A DNA stretch of 64,000 bases, from contig NW_027331247.1 in NCBI RefSeq assembly GCF_022965805.1, positions 62,001 through 126,000 on the forward strand, written 5' to 3'. The notes below the pieces were generated by a model. It ran no database searches, was not told the origin of the DNA, and worked only from the letters and a program-made list of their open reading frames with translations. Position numbers and translations under genes: made by a program. This stretch comes from Primulina eburnea (lineage: Eukaryota > Streptophyta > Magnoliopsida > Lamiales > Gesneriaceae). Shown one piece after another: positions 23,365 to 35,075 of this stretch (position 1 is the stretch's first letter; each line of letters opens with the position of its first letter).

Positions 23365-23596
23365 ACCTGTCAGTTTACAAATGCAATAATAGTACATTTA
23401 AAAAGCTAACTCTCTTAACAAGTGAGGGAGCAAAGTATATCTAAGATATTTATCAAACTAAATAACCAAAACCACGTATGCAGCTTTTGTGAAGCCAAAA
23501 AATCTTTTTGATGAACAACACACTAATTTGCATTGTGATTAGGTGTGATGTATGCATGTCTTCAACACTGCACAGCAAACGTTAATACTCCTTGGC

Positions 23597-23627
23597 TTGA
23601 GTATTTGATCTCTTCTTGTAAATCTTC

Positions 23628-23665
<38 letters not shown>

Positions 23666-23697
23666 AGTATTTGATCTCTTCTTGTAAATCTTCAACT

Positions 23698-23744
<47 letters not shown>
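23597..23744. repeat. (CT)n microsatellites with duplicated flank
   Basis: A ~32-base sequence starting GAGTATTTGATCTC and ending AATCTTCAAC occurs at 23599-23630 and 23665-23696. Each copy is followed by a pure CT run (23630-23664 and 23701-23744). Frames reading Ser-Leu or Arg-Glu repeats across it are artefacts. Confidence 0.9.
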
Positions 23745-23747
<3 letters not shown>

Positions 23748-24149
23748 ATTTGAAAACAAAAGTTTCATTAGAAAATAACTCTTTATACAATAATAGTTTA
23801 TTCAATTATAGAAACCCTAACAAAATAAACCAGAGAGATAAACAAAACACATATAATTGATAACAATAAAAACAATTAAATCAACTAAGAAGCATCTCCA
23901 TCAGTGAGTTCATCAGTGTCTCCTGCTTCACCACGCTCAGAACCAACAGACTAAAACATTTTTGCAGATGCTTCAGCATCTCCATCTCTCTTTTTTTTTG
24001 TCCAGAATGGATAGGTAAATCAAGAAGCAATCGATAATTTGCCACTTGAGACTCATAATGTACAATAATCTCTTTGGCATTCTGAATTGTTAAAGTACAA
24101 AGTCGATCTGCGCTTGGAGAAGAAAGTTATATAGAGTGACATATTTAGA

Positions 24150-25730
24150 GGGTTTTACACCAGATGAATGGCCATGTTGCCAACCTCTGGAGCAACTACA
24201 GGCTCGAACCAGGGCAGCTCAATCTTTCGATTTCCCTTAAAGTATGCTGGTGCAATCTTCAGCATGTCACTAATATCATAAAGTTCTTCCCCCAAATCAC
24301 GAACAAACCCATGTGACCATATATCAATGAGGGGAAAGGTAGCTTTGTTGCTTTTAATCCACCATCTACAATTGCTGTTTAAACACCAAGATGCCAAAAT
24401 TAAATTATATACTCCCAGTACCAATTGAGAATAACAATGGAATGTGGTCTGGTAACCACTGTAGTATTTGTTGTGGGAGCCCAGTTTCGAATCTCAGTCT
24501 TATGTAGATATGAGTAAAATGATGTCAGATTTGCCGCAGATAGGGGCTTAGGATGTTTAGGAAATTTTGTAATCTAACCTCCAGGGAGGGCAACAGTAAC
24601 TTCATTAATTTCTGAAAGCAAACCTTCTTCTTCACAAGTCGGATTGTTATAGAACTCGTTAATCACAGTAGGATTAAACTATTACACGCAATTGTGCACA
24701 TATAATTGACCATATTTAATAGATATCTCATCACACCCATACTGAATGAGATGTTCGCAATGTACTCCAAAAAATGTCTCTAGTAGTAACAATAGACAAA
24801 ATTCCATGATTCTTAAGAAACAAGATCAATTTTTCCTTCCATAGGCGTCAACATCAACATTCTTTTCGTCAATCATCCCACGATTGACATAGATATGCCA
24901 TAGAGAAACTGAAAATTCTGACTAATATTTCTGAAAGAATTACTTAATCATATTATACTCTTCATTTTCGATGTTGTCTGGGGTGATGTCATCATCATCA
25001 TCAACACCATTGTTATCCTCTTCAGCACCCACCAAGTCTTCACTTACCTCATCATCACTTTCTGCAGTATGTTCCAAATTGTCAGAGTTGGAGCCAGAGA
25101 TATCAAAATTTCATGGCCTATTTTCATTAAATTCATTTGCATCTCTCCATCAAGCTCTTCAAACTCAAAGGTAGCTTTCTTTAAAGCTTTTTTTTAGGCT
25201 CAGAACAAACTCAGCTAGGGACTCTTTGTCCTCAGGAGGATCAATTTTTTCTTCAGAAACCACGGTTTTTTTCTCAGTTGCAATAGGGGGCATCTTTTTT
25301 TCAGCGACAACATATTTTTTTTCTTGCAATCAATTCAAAATCTTCATCATCGGAGTTATTTCCAAATGAAAAATCAGGATCCTGGAGATTCACAGTGGAG
25401 GAGGATGCTCAGCACTTCTTGGATAAGACAAAATCAGGGTCATACTCTGTCTGACACTTTGATCGTCTTGGCTTCCCAGGAAAAGGGAAGACACGATCCA
25501 TCTGTTCAAAATCCGGTGGATTTTCTACATCTATTGCATTACCCAGCTCCCCAGAGGCAATGACTTTAATCAGAATTAGGTCCTCGGAGACCTCAATCAT
25601 TTGAAGAGAATCATCGGTAGGGCTTTTGTAGATGGTGTTGCCTCAAGGGATGGAACACTAGCGCATGCAGCAAATTCAATTCGAATGTCAAGAGGATCAT
25701 ATCCCATTCTTGCCATCTACAAAATATAAA
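24150..25730 (-). pseudogene. Degenerate 'putative plant transposon protein' gene
   Basis: Broken minus-strand coding sequence. Around 24440-24660 it reads NEFYNNPTC...EVTVALPGG, then ..NLTSFYSYLHKTEIRNWAP, then TTNTTVVTRPHSIVIL, resembling the plant-specific 'putative plant transposon protein' domain (Transposase_32 in my recollection). Toward its C-terminal end (24424-24155) a frame reads GFVRDLGEELYDISDML and APEVGNMAIHLV. Upstream pieces (25600-25409 and about 24980-25400) are acidic and low-complexity. Multiple stops and frame changes show it is dead. Such genes are common as unplaced repeat proteins in plant genomes; which element they belong to is unclear. Confidence 0.45.
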
Positions 25731-25749
25731 AAAGAATTAAAAATGAAAA

Positions 25750-26880
25750 TCGATACAAGCACAATGAAAATTGCAGATAGAATACGAATGGTGAGAGTAG
25801 AAAAAGTGAGATGGAAATCAAGAACAATGAGCAGTGATGAATTGTGTATTCACGTTAATAACATAAATACTTTTGCTACCAATGGCAACAGAACTTGCGC
25901 AGATACATCCCTTCATCTCCTAACAAATTGTGCAGGATTTACCAATAGTAACAATGAGTGAACGTGAATTTTAAGCTTTTAGGAAAGTATTAGCACAATT
26001 ATGAAATAATCCAGCATAATTTATTTCCAAAATAATCTCCGGATTTTAAAACCCCACGTCGGCTTAACTCCACTAAACCATCAGAGATCATAGAGACTCA
26101 ATTTTAGCAAATAAAGTTTTTCACCGAATGTAGCCTTTTGAACGCTTATAAATTTTTGAGACAAAAAACATTCACAAACCTATGTATATGCATGACCTAA
26201 TTATGCCTGAAAATAGCATGAAACGTGATAAAGTGTGTGTGATGTGTTCACAAATGAGATGTTTTTCACTGATGTTGGTAACATCCCCTGACAGCACTTC
26301 TAATTTCAAAAGAAATTTGATTTTTCTGCATACACAGAGGCTATTCAACTACATATATACCAGAAGTGATAGCTCATACTAGAAGAACAATCTTCATTAG
26401 ACTCCTTTAAGTAGATTTTTCCAGTTTTTTTGTTATGATTTCTGCTTTTGATTCAGAAGAGGTAGCTCCGATTCAGAAGAGGTAGCTCTCACACTAAAAA
26501 AACGGTCTTCATTAGGTAGCTTTGCTCAATCTTATCAAGTAAATTTTCACATGGGACAAGATCATGAGAAAACTAACATCTCTCAACTACTATGTGACTT
26601 AGTCAGAGGACATTTTATATCCATTTGTGTTGATTGAAATAGAACCGAGGAATAGAAAGCACATCAAGAAATTAGTCAGCACAATGTAAACATCACATAA
26701 GACGAAATGAACGAAAAATGCAAAATGCCTAATGTCCTGAAAATGCCCATGCATGTTAGATTTTTTCCTTGATTTTGTAACATCCAAGGAAAAATCCGTG
26801 AGTGATCAGAATAAACACATGCTTAGAGATTTCCTAAAGATGGAAAATATCTGGAAGTCTAGTTTTTTTTTAATATGTAG
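25750..26880. other. Intergenic sequence without a supported gene
   Basis: A short direct repeat of GATTCAGAAGAGGTAGCTC occurs at about 26451-26487. Short frames lack recognisable motifs. Confidence 0.5.
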
Positions 26881-27970
26881 GCCAATTGGTTATTAGTCCC
26901 AACAAATTCCATATGCATCAAATATTTCTCAACTAAATTTCTAATAAAATGATGTCTAATGTTAATGTATTTTGTTTAAGAGTGTTGTACTGGATTTTTT
27001 GAAAAGTCAACTCTGCTTGAATTATCACATTACACAATGAAAGTCTCACTCTTAGAGCCATAGTGTTCTACTATTTGATTCATCAATAGTTTCTCACTGA
27101 ACCCCATGGGAATTTTCATGTACTTAGACTTATCATGACATATTTTCTTCACTAAATCCTTCGCATATTTTCTTTAACACAGAAGTTTTTTATCATGCAC
27201 TTTATTCGAAGACCTAGAAAAAAAACTTACTTATCCTCCCATACTCCTTTCAAATATGGAAGACGTCCATTCAAAAAATTCATTTACATGTCTTAGAAGA
27301 ATCACCAAATATTATATCATCGATCATCCACAAAAACTTGACACATGACTATATCATGCTTCAATATTTGAATGAAAAGAGTTTTATCGATCTCACCTCG
27401 TTTTAAGTCAATTTCAAGTAGATAATCATTCAACCTACCATACCATGAACATGGAGCCTGCTTCAGTCCATACAATGAGTTCTTCAACTTGTAAACATTG
27501 TCCAAGTGATGTGGATCCTCAAATATTTTATGTTGAATCACATAAGCTTCCTCGTTTAAAATATCATTCAAAAAGACACTTTTCACATCCATTTGATTCA
27601 GTTTAATTCTCATCAGACATGTGATGTCTAGAAAAATTCGGACCGACTTAGTGTGGGCTACAAGAGTGAAGGTTTCATCAAAATCAGTCATCTCAACCTA
27701 CATATACCATTTAGCAACCAACCGAGCTTTATTTCTGACAACATTCCATGATGTATCTATTTTGTTTTAAAAGTTCATTTAGTTCCAATCACATCAACAT
27801 GTTTAGGCCTTGGAACTAAATCCCACACATCATAACAAAAAATTGTTCAAATTCTTCAGGCACAGCATTTAACCAAAATTCATCTTTTAAGACTTCATTA
27901 ATATTCTTTGGTTCAATGTGTGAAACAAATCATGAGCGTTTTACCTGACAATATACGAGATTCATGCATA
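26880..27970 (-). pseudogene. Ty1/copia RT-RNase H relic
   Basis: The 124-aa frame at 27691-27317 is copia RT: MTDFDETFTLVAHTKSVRIF, QMDVKSVFLND and [16 protein letters not shown] match the palm/finger region, and FVDD near the end corresponds to the catalytic YVDD. At 26930-27060 an RNase H tail is readable (KNPVQHS, NIRHHFIRNLVEK). The spacing between RT and the RNase H tail is far too short, so an internal deletion removed most of the connection and RNase H. No LTRs could be paired. The sequence is more decayed than E1 or E2 and probably belongs to another copia lineage. Confidence 0.8.
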
Positions 27971-27999
27971 ATAACACAATCATTTTTCGGTAGTCAACT

Positions 28000-29245
28000 T
28001 TCTCCTTCCGTCAAGTTTGCATTTCTAACGTACCGTACTTTTAAACATACTTAAAATTTGCGGAAAAATAAAAATTTTCTTAAATAAGTAATCATCTTTC
28101 AAAATCCAATACAAATAAAATTTTTGATGAAATATTTGGAATGTAACGAGCTTGCAAAAGTACTTGCTTTAAGCAACATGGAATAATTTCTTTAAAAATC
28201 AGAGTAAATGAAATAACATGCATGAAAATCCTTGAAAACTAAGCGGTCCTCGGGTATGTTACGTATTTTCAAAGTTTTAATGATTTTACGCTTATTTTAA
28301 AAACTTTTTTTAATCCAATGAGTACGCTGCCAATACACGATAAAATATGAGTGAAACATGAAAAAAAAATGATAAAAAATGATTGAATTATGATCAAAAC
28401 ATGACGATTTTTGAAGGAAAATAAGACTGGAACTGCGGGTTTCAGGAGAGGAGAGAAGCCTAGAGTTGTTGGATTTTGCTTTATTCTTATGGCTCGGCTA
28501 GGGTGCATAGGGTCAAGGGGCTCGACCAGGTCCTGTTGAGGGTTTGTTTGGGACGTGGTTAGGTCCTAGGAAGGGTCCTAGTAGGGCTAGGGTTCGCACT
28601 AAGTTGCTGGGGAAGAGTCCTCACGTGAAAGGACTTTTCCCATGCATGCTTGGGGATGGCCGAGATTTTTCTGAGGAAGACTCGAGAGAGGGCTGGGCTA
28701 GGTCATCTAGGCTATGGCTCAAGGTGTTCTAGATAGGGTCAGGAAGGTTGGGACTCGAGGGTGGTTGGGCCATGGGCTAGGGAAGAGTCCACGTGATGAG
28801 CGACTCTCCCCCAAAGCATGTGCGCGGCTGGGTATTTAGGGAGGATGAGGCTTGCGGATGGCCTGGGGGTTAGCCAGGGTGGTCCATCAGGGTCCTAGGG
28901 TGATGGGCAGGGGTCGGGCCAAGGGCTGGAGCTGTAAGGATCGCTGCTGGTTCGAGAAAAATTTGAGAGAGCAAAGGAAAGCACGCGGCTGCTGTCACTT
29001 GGTTCAGTGGTTCGCTGCTTGGGTTCTAGTGGCTGGGCTAGTCTAGGTTGGGTTTGGGCGTGGTCCAGGGATGGTTAGGGTCTGGTGGGCTCGGTGATAG
29101 CTAGGCTGGAGGTGTCCTAGTGCCACTAGGTGGGTTGGCTAGGGTTTTGCTCGAGGTGGCTCAGGCATGGCTCGAGTAAATTAGGAGTTGGCTCGGGTGG
29201 TTCGATAAACGTCTTACGAAACGTTAATTAAAGAATTAATTGAAA
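28000..29245 (+). mobile_element. GC-richer gypsy-type LTR segment (family G)
   Basis: Locally GC-rich, with words such as GGGCTAGG, GGTCCTAGG and AAGGGCTGGAGC that recur at 59310-59600 and 61200-61700 in the same orientation. I therefore read it as part of a family-G LTR, not a gene. The 62- and 64-codon plus-strand frames inside (28544-28732, 28852-29046) follow from the high GC content. A ...CGGGTATGTTACG boundary near 28250 resembles the TGTAAC ends at 787 and 1995. Confidence 0.4.
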
Positions 29246-29249
29246 CGCC

Positions 29250-30720
29250 TAATTTTAAGTTTAATAAAATTATGGAAAAATTATATTTAATAACTTAACA
29301 TTTTCATAAATCATAATAATTTAACATTTAAATATCAAGTGTATCAAAATTTCCCTAGATCATCGATTAACTAAAAATCATACATCGACCTTTAAAAAGA
29401 TCAACTAACATAAAATTAAAGCATAAAAATATTTCTAATAAAATCATTAGTACGGAAACATAAAGGCTATCGGGTGTGTACTGCCGCACTCAATCTACTC
29501 AATCGTCAGCGCCTCCATAAAATCATCAAATCATGCATTATACAAACCTAGTGAGTCTAAAGACTCAACACGTTATAAACATGGATAACAAATAATACAT
29601 ATACAATCACATGTATTAAAAATCATATTTTTATTTAAAATAGCTTTTAAATATAAATAAACTATTTTAAATCATTTAAGCATAATTAAATGATTTAAAA
29701 AGCTTTAAGCATAAATCATATATCATAAAATCGTTTTAATCATAAGCTTTCAATCATTTATCATTTTGGGTGAAGTTTGATCCTTGAAAGTGACTAGCTT
29801 TTATCATCCGGTCAACTGATCAGTCTTCAGCTTCACATGGCCCATGAGGGTGTGCACTAGGCTCCACCATGGAAATACGATCGTCGGGGTCTCTGAGGCC
29901 TTTTCCATACACGGGGTCCTTATGGGGCCTTGGCCCGTATATGTGCTCCCTCTGGGGCCTGACCCTCACGTCATTCCCATAAAATTGAAAGTTCACCGTC
30001 CTCACAAAATCGGATCCACCGTAAATCATATATCACATATGTCACAGTCAATTCATATCCCTCAAAATTTTTTCCCTTTCCTTTTAAAATAAAAAAATAA
30101 CATAACTTTCCAAAAATAATATTTTAAACAGTACAAATTGCACAGCTTTACCATAAATCATAAAATACCATATTGTCATCCAAATCATCACATTATATCA
30201 TAAAATGTCATTTAACATTCATTATGATTTCATGATATATGATTTATGCTTAAAGCTTTTTAAATGATTTAATTATGCTTAAATGATTTATTTATGTTTA
30301 AAAGCTATTTTAAATTAAAGTATGATTTTTAATGCATGTGATTGTATATGTATTATTTGTTATCCATGTTTAGAACGTGCTGAGTCTTTAGACTCACTAT
30401 GTTTGTATAATGCAGAATTTGATGATTTTATGGAGGCGCTGACGATTGAGTGGATTGAGTGCATCAGTACAGATATGAGAGCCTTTATGTTTCCACACTA
30501 GATTGTTAGATATAAGATTTAAAAGATTTATGGTAATGATTTTATTAAAGATATTTTTATGCTTTAATTTTATATTAGTTGATCTTTTTAAAGGTAGACG
30601 TTGGATTTTGGTTAATCGATGGTCTAGGGAAATTTTGATACATTTGAGGTTTAAATGTTAAATTATTATGATTTATGAAAATGTTAAGTTATTAAATTAG
30701 TATTTTTGAGTATGTTTTTT
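29250..30720. repeat. ~0.47-kb imperfect inverted repeat of LTR sequence
   Basis: 29270-29740 read on the minus strand aligns with 30225-30705 on the plus strand over nearly its whole length. Landmarks in both: a TGAGTCTTTAGACTCACTA block, TGGAGGCGCTGACGATTGAG, TAGTTGATCTTTTTAAAGGT and a TAAATCATTTAAGCATAA-type motif. The ~480-base spacer contains a GC-rich stretch (29820-29990), the minus-strand equivalent of 60180-60240 and 62230-62300. So two family-G LTR pieces lie tail to tail, and a transcript crossing them could fold into a long hairpin. Confidence 0.8.
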
Positions 30721-30744
30721 TTTTAAAAAAAATCAAGGCCGTTT

Positions 30745-30861
30745 TGTAGGAGCGAGCGCGTGCCGCTTTACCAAAAGTTATAGCTAGTAGTAATCGTGCA
30801 ATTCAAATATTTTAAACCGCACAGCAGCTCAAGCACCACGGTTCGATCGCTCTACCAAGCA
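30745..30861 (-). mobile_element. Solo TRIM LTR
   Basis: 117 bp that on the minus strand resembles the two LTRs of the TRIM at 6890-7218 (GTGGTGCTTGAGCTGCTG near the start; ACTTTTGGTAAAG and CTCCTACA at the end). No PBS or second LTR adjoins it, so it is probably a recombination product or fragment. Confidence 0.6.
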
Positions 30862-31603
30862 AGGACAATTATTGCACCCAACACGTTTTACTATGATACC
30901 ATGATGTTGTATATGTCACGTCGATCATGAAACATATTTTAGTTACGGTACATTCTAAACTCGTTCCTAGTCTATTCAATCACTTAAAATGGAAGGTATT
31001 TATATTATGATAGAAAATGAAATTAAATACAAAGTCCAAAAGCAGACGCATTGGATATATTTTTATATTAAAAATGAAACAGCCACTTGTTACAACTAAT
31101 TTCAGACGTGAGAGCACTGCTTGAAAAAAGAACTGCTCGAAAAAGACATGTAATATTTTATAGATTTTGATTTTTTTGTCGGGATTTGATCTTAACAAAA
31201 AAATCAACTATATAATTATAGATGAAACTGTTAGGACAATTATTTTTTCTGTATCTATTCATGAGTCCAATTCATATCTCACGTACAAGAATATTTCTCG
31301 AATGGCATTCACATTTATAGAGATCGAATGACCAAATGTTCTCATTTTATTAAAATTTATAGTGATAATAATAATATAACTTAAATTTTTAAAATCATAC
31401 ATTAGATTTCTTCTAATTGTAAATTTCAAAAATTAATAAACGCCGCCAATAATTAACATGTATATGCGCGATGAATGCTTAATGGTTCCTTGGCTGTCTC
31501 CTAGTTTGACTTTAAATAAGAGTTGTACATTTATGAGAAGGGACAATAGTGGATGGGAGTTAAGTTGACTCAAAATCATTTAATTCTATTCAATTTTACT
31601 TGC

Positions 31604-31644
<41 letters not shown>

Positions 31645-32551
31645 ACCCTGCACACCTCTTTCCTGCACACCTGTGGTGTGCAGGGTAACAAATTCGTATA
31701 TATATATATATTTACTTGCTATTATATATATATATATTTAAATATATATATATATATAAAATTTTACTTTATCGAAATAGATATATTATACTAATTCACT
31801 CTGTTAACCAAATAACTGATGGAAACTCGACTTGCGATTCATTCATTTTTTTTTAAAGAAAAGCATTATTGTTGAAAAAGTGATTTAAAATATGGAACTG
31901 AAAATAACTTTTTTAGTCTATTGACTTGTGTATTTTATGAGTTTTGGTTCACTAAATGTTGAAAGATAGATTTTGGTGTGATGAATTTAGTTTTTTCTAG
32001 TCTTATTTCGTCGGATTGATGACATGGAATTAAAAAATATTGGTGTGACAGCAGTAAATGCTAACGTTGCACCAAAAATTACTTATGTGACATCGAAAAT
32101 TGCTTCATTGTTAGGTATCACTTCAGAAATTAAATCCAACATCCAGAAATTAAATATTAGTGTATAAACCCATGACCATATTTTAACGAGTTAATGAAAT
32201 AAATCAAAAATATGACAGATCAAGGGCAAATTGTAAATAAATACATAAACCATAGTTTCATTTAGGTTGTACTATCTCTTTCCTTAAAAGTTAGTTTAAG
32301 CTCCTTATTTTATTTTCAATGTTTCAAAATCATCCTTGAGCTCTTTCATCTTGGTACGTGTCGTTGTTGTATCTATCGAGTATTTTTTTAAGTGCATATA
32401 GCCTAAATACGTACATCTACACATGCTTTCCAACCTATCTACCTTGATTAAATATTTTTTTATGGCTCATCATGCTTCCGTAAAATAAATTAAACAGTTT
32501 ACCTCTTTGATCGGAGTGCGGTAGGGTTGTATTCACTGGGTTTTACAGACT
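30862..32551. other. AT-rich intergenic sequence with TA runs
   Basis: No gene is supported. Contains a (TA)n run at 31607-31641 and shorter ones to about 31758. Frames crossing these are Tyr-Ile repeats and are not real. The right TA-rich block surrounds the hairpin described separately. Confidence 0.5.
31644..31687. repeat. Nested palindrome between TA runs
   Basis: TACCCTGCACACC (31644-31656) pairs perfectly with GGTGTGCAGGGTA (31675-31687). The inner CCTGCACACC at 31662-31671 can alternatively pair with the same right arm around a 3-base loop. It may be a remnant of a small terminal-inverted-repeat element inserted in a TA microsatellite. Confidence 0.6.
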
Positions 32552-32556
32552 GCTCC

Positions 32557-33565
32557 TGTTAGGGATCGATGTAGAGTTTAGAGGGGGGATGAATAAACTC
32601 TTTTATTTTGATGATAGCTTTTGCAAAGAGTGCTAGAATCCTGTTAGAGATTGTGGTTGTTTTTGTTGGAGTGTAAATCCAGCAGATCACAAATGTAAGT
32701 GCGGAAACGATCCGATGGAGTAGGGTGAAAACAGTAATAACATTAGGCAATAAAACAGTAGTTGTTTCTGGAAGCTCGAAGATAAAATATTCTACGTCTC
32801 TCCTTCTTCTGTTTCCAGAAGGTATCAATAAAAGATTTTGGATTTTACAGTACAACACTTATACATACCCACTTCAGCAGGGCTTATCTTTTGCCTACTG
32901 AAACCCCTAGTAACTAAACACAAAGTGATTCAGTATAAAAAAGTTCTTGAAAAGACTCTTTTCTAGTTTACAAACTCTTCTCGATATATAGAAAGTGTTT
33001 TCCTTGAAGAGATGAGGAAACAGCAGTACAAAATGATTTCCAAGATCAGATGTATAATATGAAGCGTGTACCGCTTTTCTGCAAGTTTGAGCTTAGAAGA
33101 TGGTGATTGATTCGCGGTTGCTCAAAGTAGCGTTGGATAGATAAAAGATAAGCGATATTCTCCAAGTGGTTTTGATCCATATATATAGATAACTTGAATC
33201 CAACGTCTATAATAAAAAACGGCTCTTTTGGTGTCTGAAAGAATCAGCTTTATTCTTTAAATGGATCCTGCAAAAAGCTTTCAACACAATCACTCTTGTT
33301 ACTTACTAAAATTGGTAAAGCGAATTAAATGACTTAGTACAACTTTTAATGGTGCAATAAATACTTGTACTCGATAAAGTAACGGTAAATTTTAAGACTA
33401 CTTCCGTTAGCATAGAAGACGTCAAGTTATCCTAATTTCAGACTAGGTTCTGCTTCTGGTTTTCTATGTTTTGAAAACTTAGTCCTGCTTTTATATTGTC
33501 TACTGATTTTAACTAACAGCCTGATGGTTTTGATTCGTATCGCCACAATAAATTTAATTCTAACA
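32557..33565 (-). repeat. E2 3' LTR
   Basis: 1009 bp, TGTTAGGGATCG...CTAACA. Confidence 0.93.
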
Positions 33566-33577
33566 GTTTCCTCTTTT
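33566..33577 (-). promoter_or_regulatory. E2 polypurine tract
   Basis: Minus-strand AAAAGAGGAAAC directly adjoins the 3' LTR, like the E1 tract. Confidence 0.78.
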
Positions 33578-33667
33578 GTGGTGATGCCAAAACCTGGATG
33601 TTAGCAAAAATAGATGATGACAATATAAAACAACAAAATATATTAAGATACTCAAACAACAAAGGTT

Positions 33668-35022
33668 CTAATTATCAGTGCCAATGTCTCTGAAAATAAT
33701 TTCAACATCCCTATCATCATCATTTAGATCTATTCTGGCAGAGGATTCTGCCAAGTCTCTAGTTCTTCTATCTTCTAGTTGACTTACTTCTGGTTGTGTT
33801 TCTTCCCCTTTTTTGGCATCAGCGGCCATGACTTGAGCAATTAAGTAGTCCATACGCCCAGAGAGATTCATTATTCCATTGTTGAGCATATCCAGATATG
33901 GTGTATGATGAGATACTCGTTCACTTAGAGTATTCAGATATTGAGATTGAGACTAAATCTTGGCATCCATTAAATCCATTGTAGTAGAAACTGAATGAAT
34001 AACATCATCGTGGTCGGTTAGTCGTTGGAGAATGTCAGTTTGTCCGAGCATGATAGCACCTTGACTTCTGGAAACAGCCTGTCAAAAAACAGCTGTCTCA
34101 GCATGAATTTGGTTAACAGATTCCATAGTGCGAAATATCTCTTTAGAAATACAGTCTCGGAAAAACTGTGCGCCACTCACTTCTGCGGCATGTTCACGCG
34201 ATATTTGCTTTACCATCTCCGATAGATTGTTGAGATTTCTTTGTAGAGTTTCTATCTCAAATTCCATGTTAAAAATTTCTGGTTCCGGAGATGGAGTTCG
34301 GGTGAGCATATGCTGCCTGATTTCGGAAACATGGGCAATATGAGCAGCAGAGTCAGAAACAGATACAACCAATGCAGTAGAGACTGGAAACTGTGGTGGA
34401 TCAGTAGGAGGGATCGTGTCTAGCAGAGCAGTAGAAGGACCAGGTTCAGCAGAGATTTCTTCTGGAGGAGTCGAGAGAGTATGTGTTGTAATAGCTTCCT
34501 CAGCAGCAGATGGAGCAAGAGAAGTGACTTCAAGAGCATTGATTTGTTCAGAAACGACATTCTCATCGTGGGGAACATTTTCAGTTGTTTCCAATGGTTG
34601 CTCCGAGGGGGTGAGTTCAGATGACCTATGCAGGAGAACGGTCATTTATGCTTGATGTTCAGCAGAAAATTTCTCAAGACTTGGTAATGGGTGATCGTCT
34701 GATGCTTCCATGGGTTGGGATTAGTGTGAAGGTTCTGAGGGGAACACATCCCGATTTGATTGTGGTGGAGCAGCAGTAGGAACAATGGACTGAATGACCT
34801 CATCCACCGAGGCCAGCTCTAGAATAGGGCTGCAAACGAATCGAACATGTTCGCGAGTTTTTCGAGCCGGCTCGATAAATATTCGATTCGTATTCGAACT
34901 TATCGAATTTGAGCCGAACTCGAACACGTTCGAACTTTTTTTCGAGCCGAACTCGAGCCCAAATTATTTTGTTCGATAGCTCGCGAATAGTTCACAAGCC
35001 TTAATATTTTATTAATATAATA

Positions 35023-35075
<53 letters not shown>

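Noticed and set aside
23545..23778. Ser-Leu and Arg-Glu repeat frames on both strands
   Set aside because: They are translations of pure CT/GA microsatellites.
28544..29046. Two plus-strand frames in a GC-rich block
   Set aside because: The block recurs in other LTR copies at 59.3-59.6 and 61.2-61.7 kb without a conserved protein.
31553..31794. Tyr-Ile repeat frames
   Set aside because: They come from TA microsatellites.
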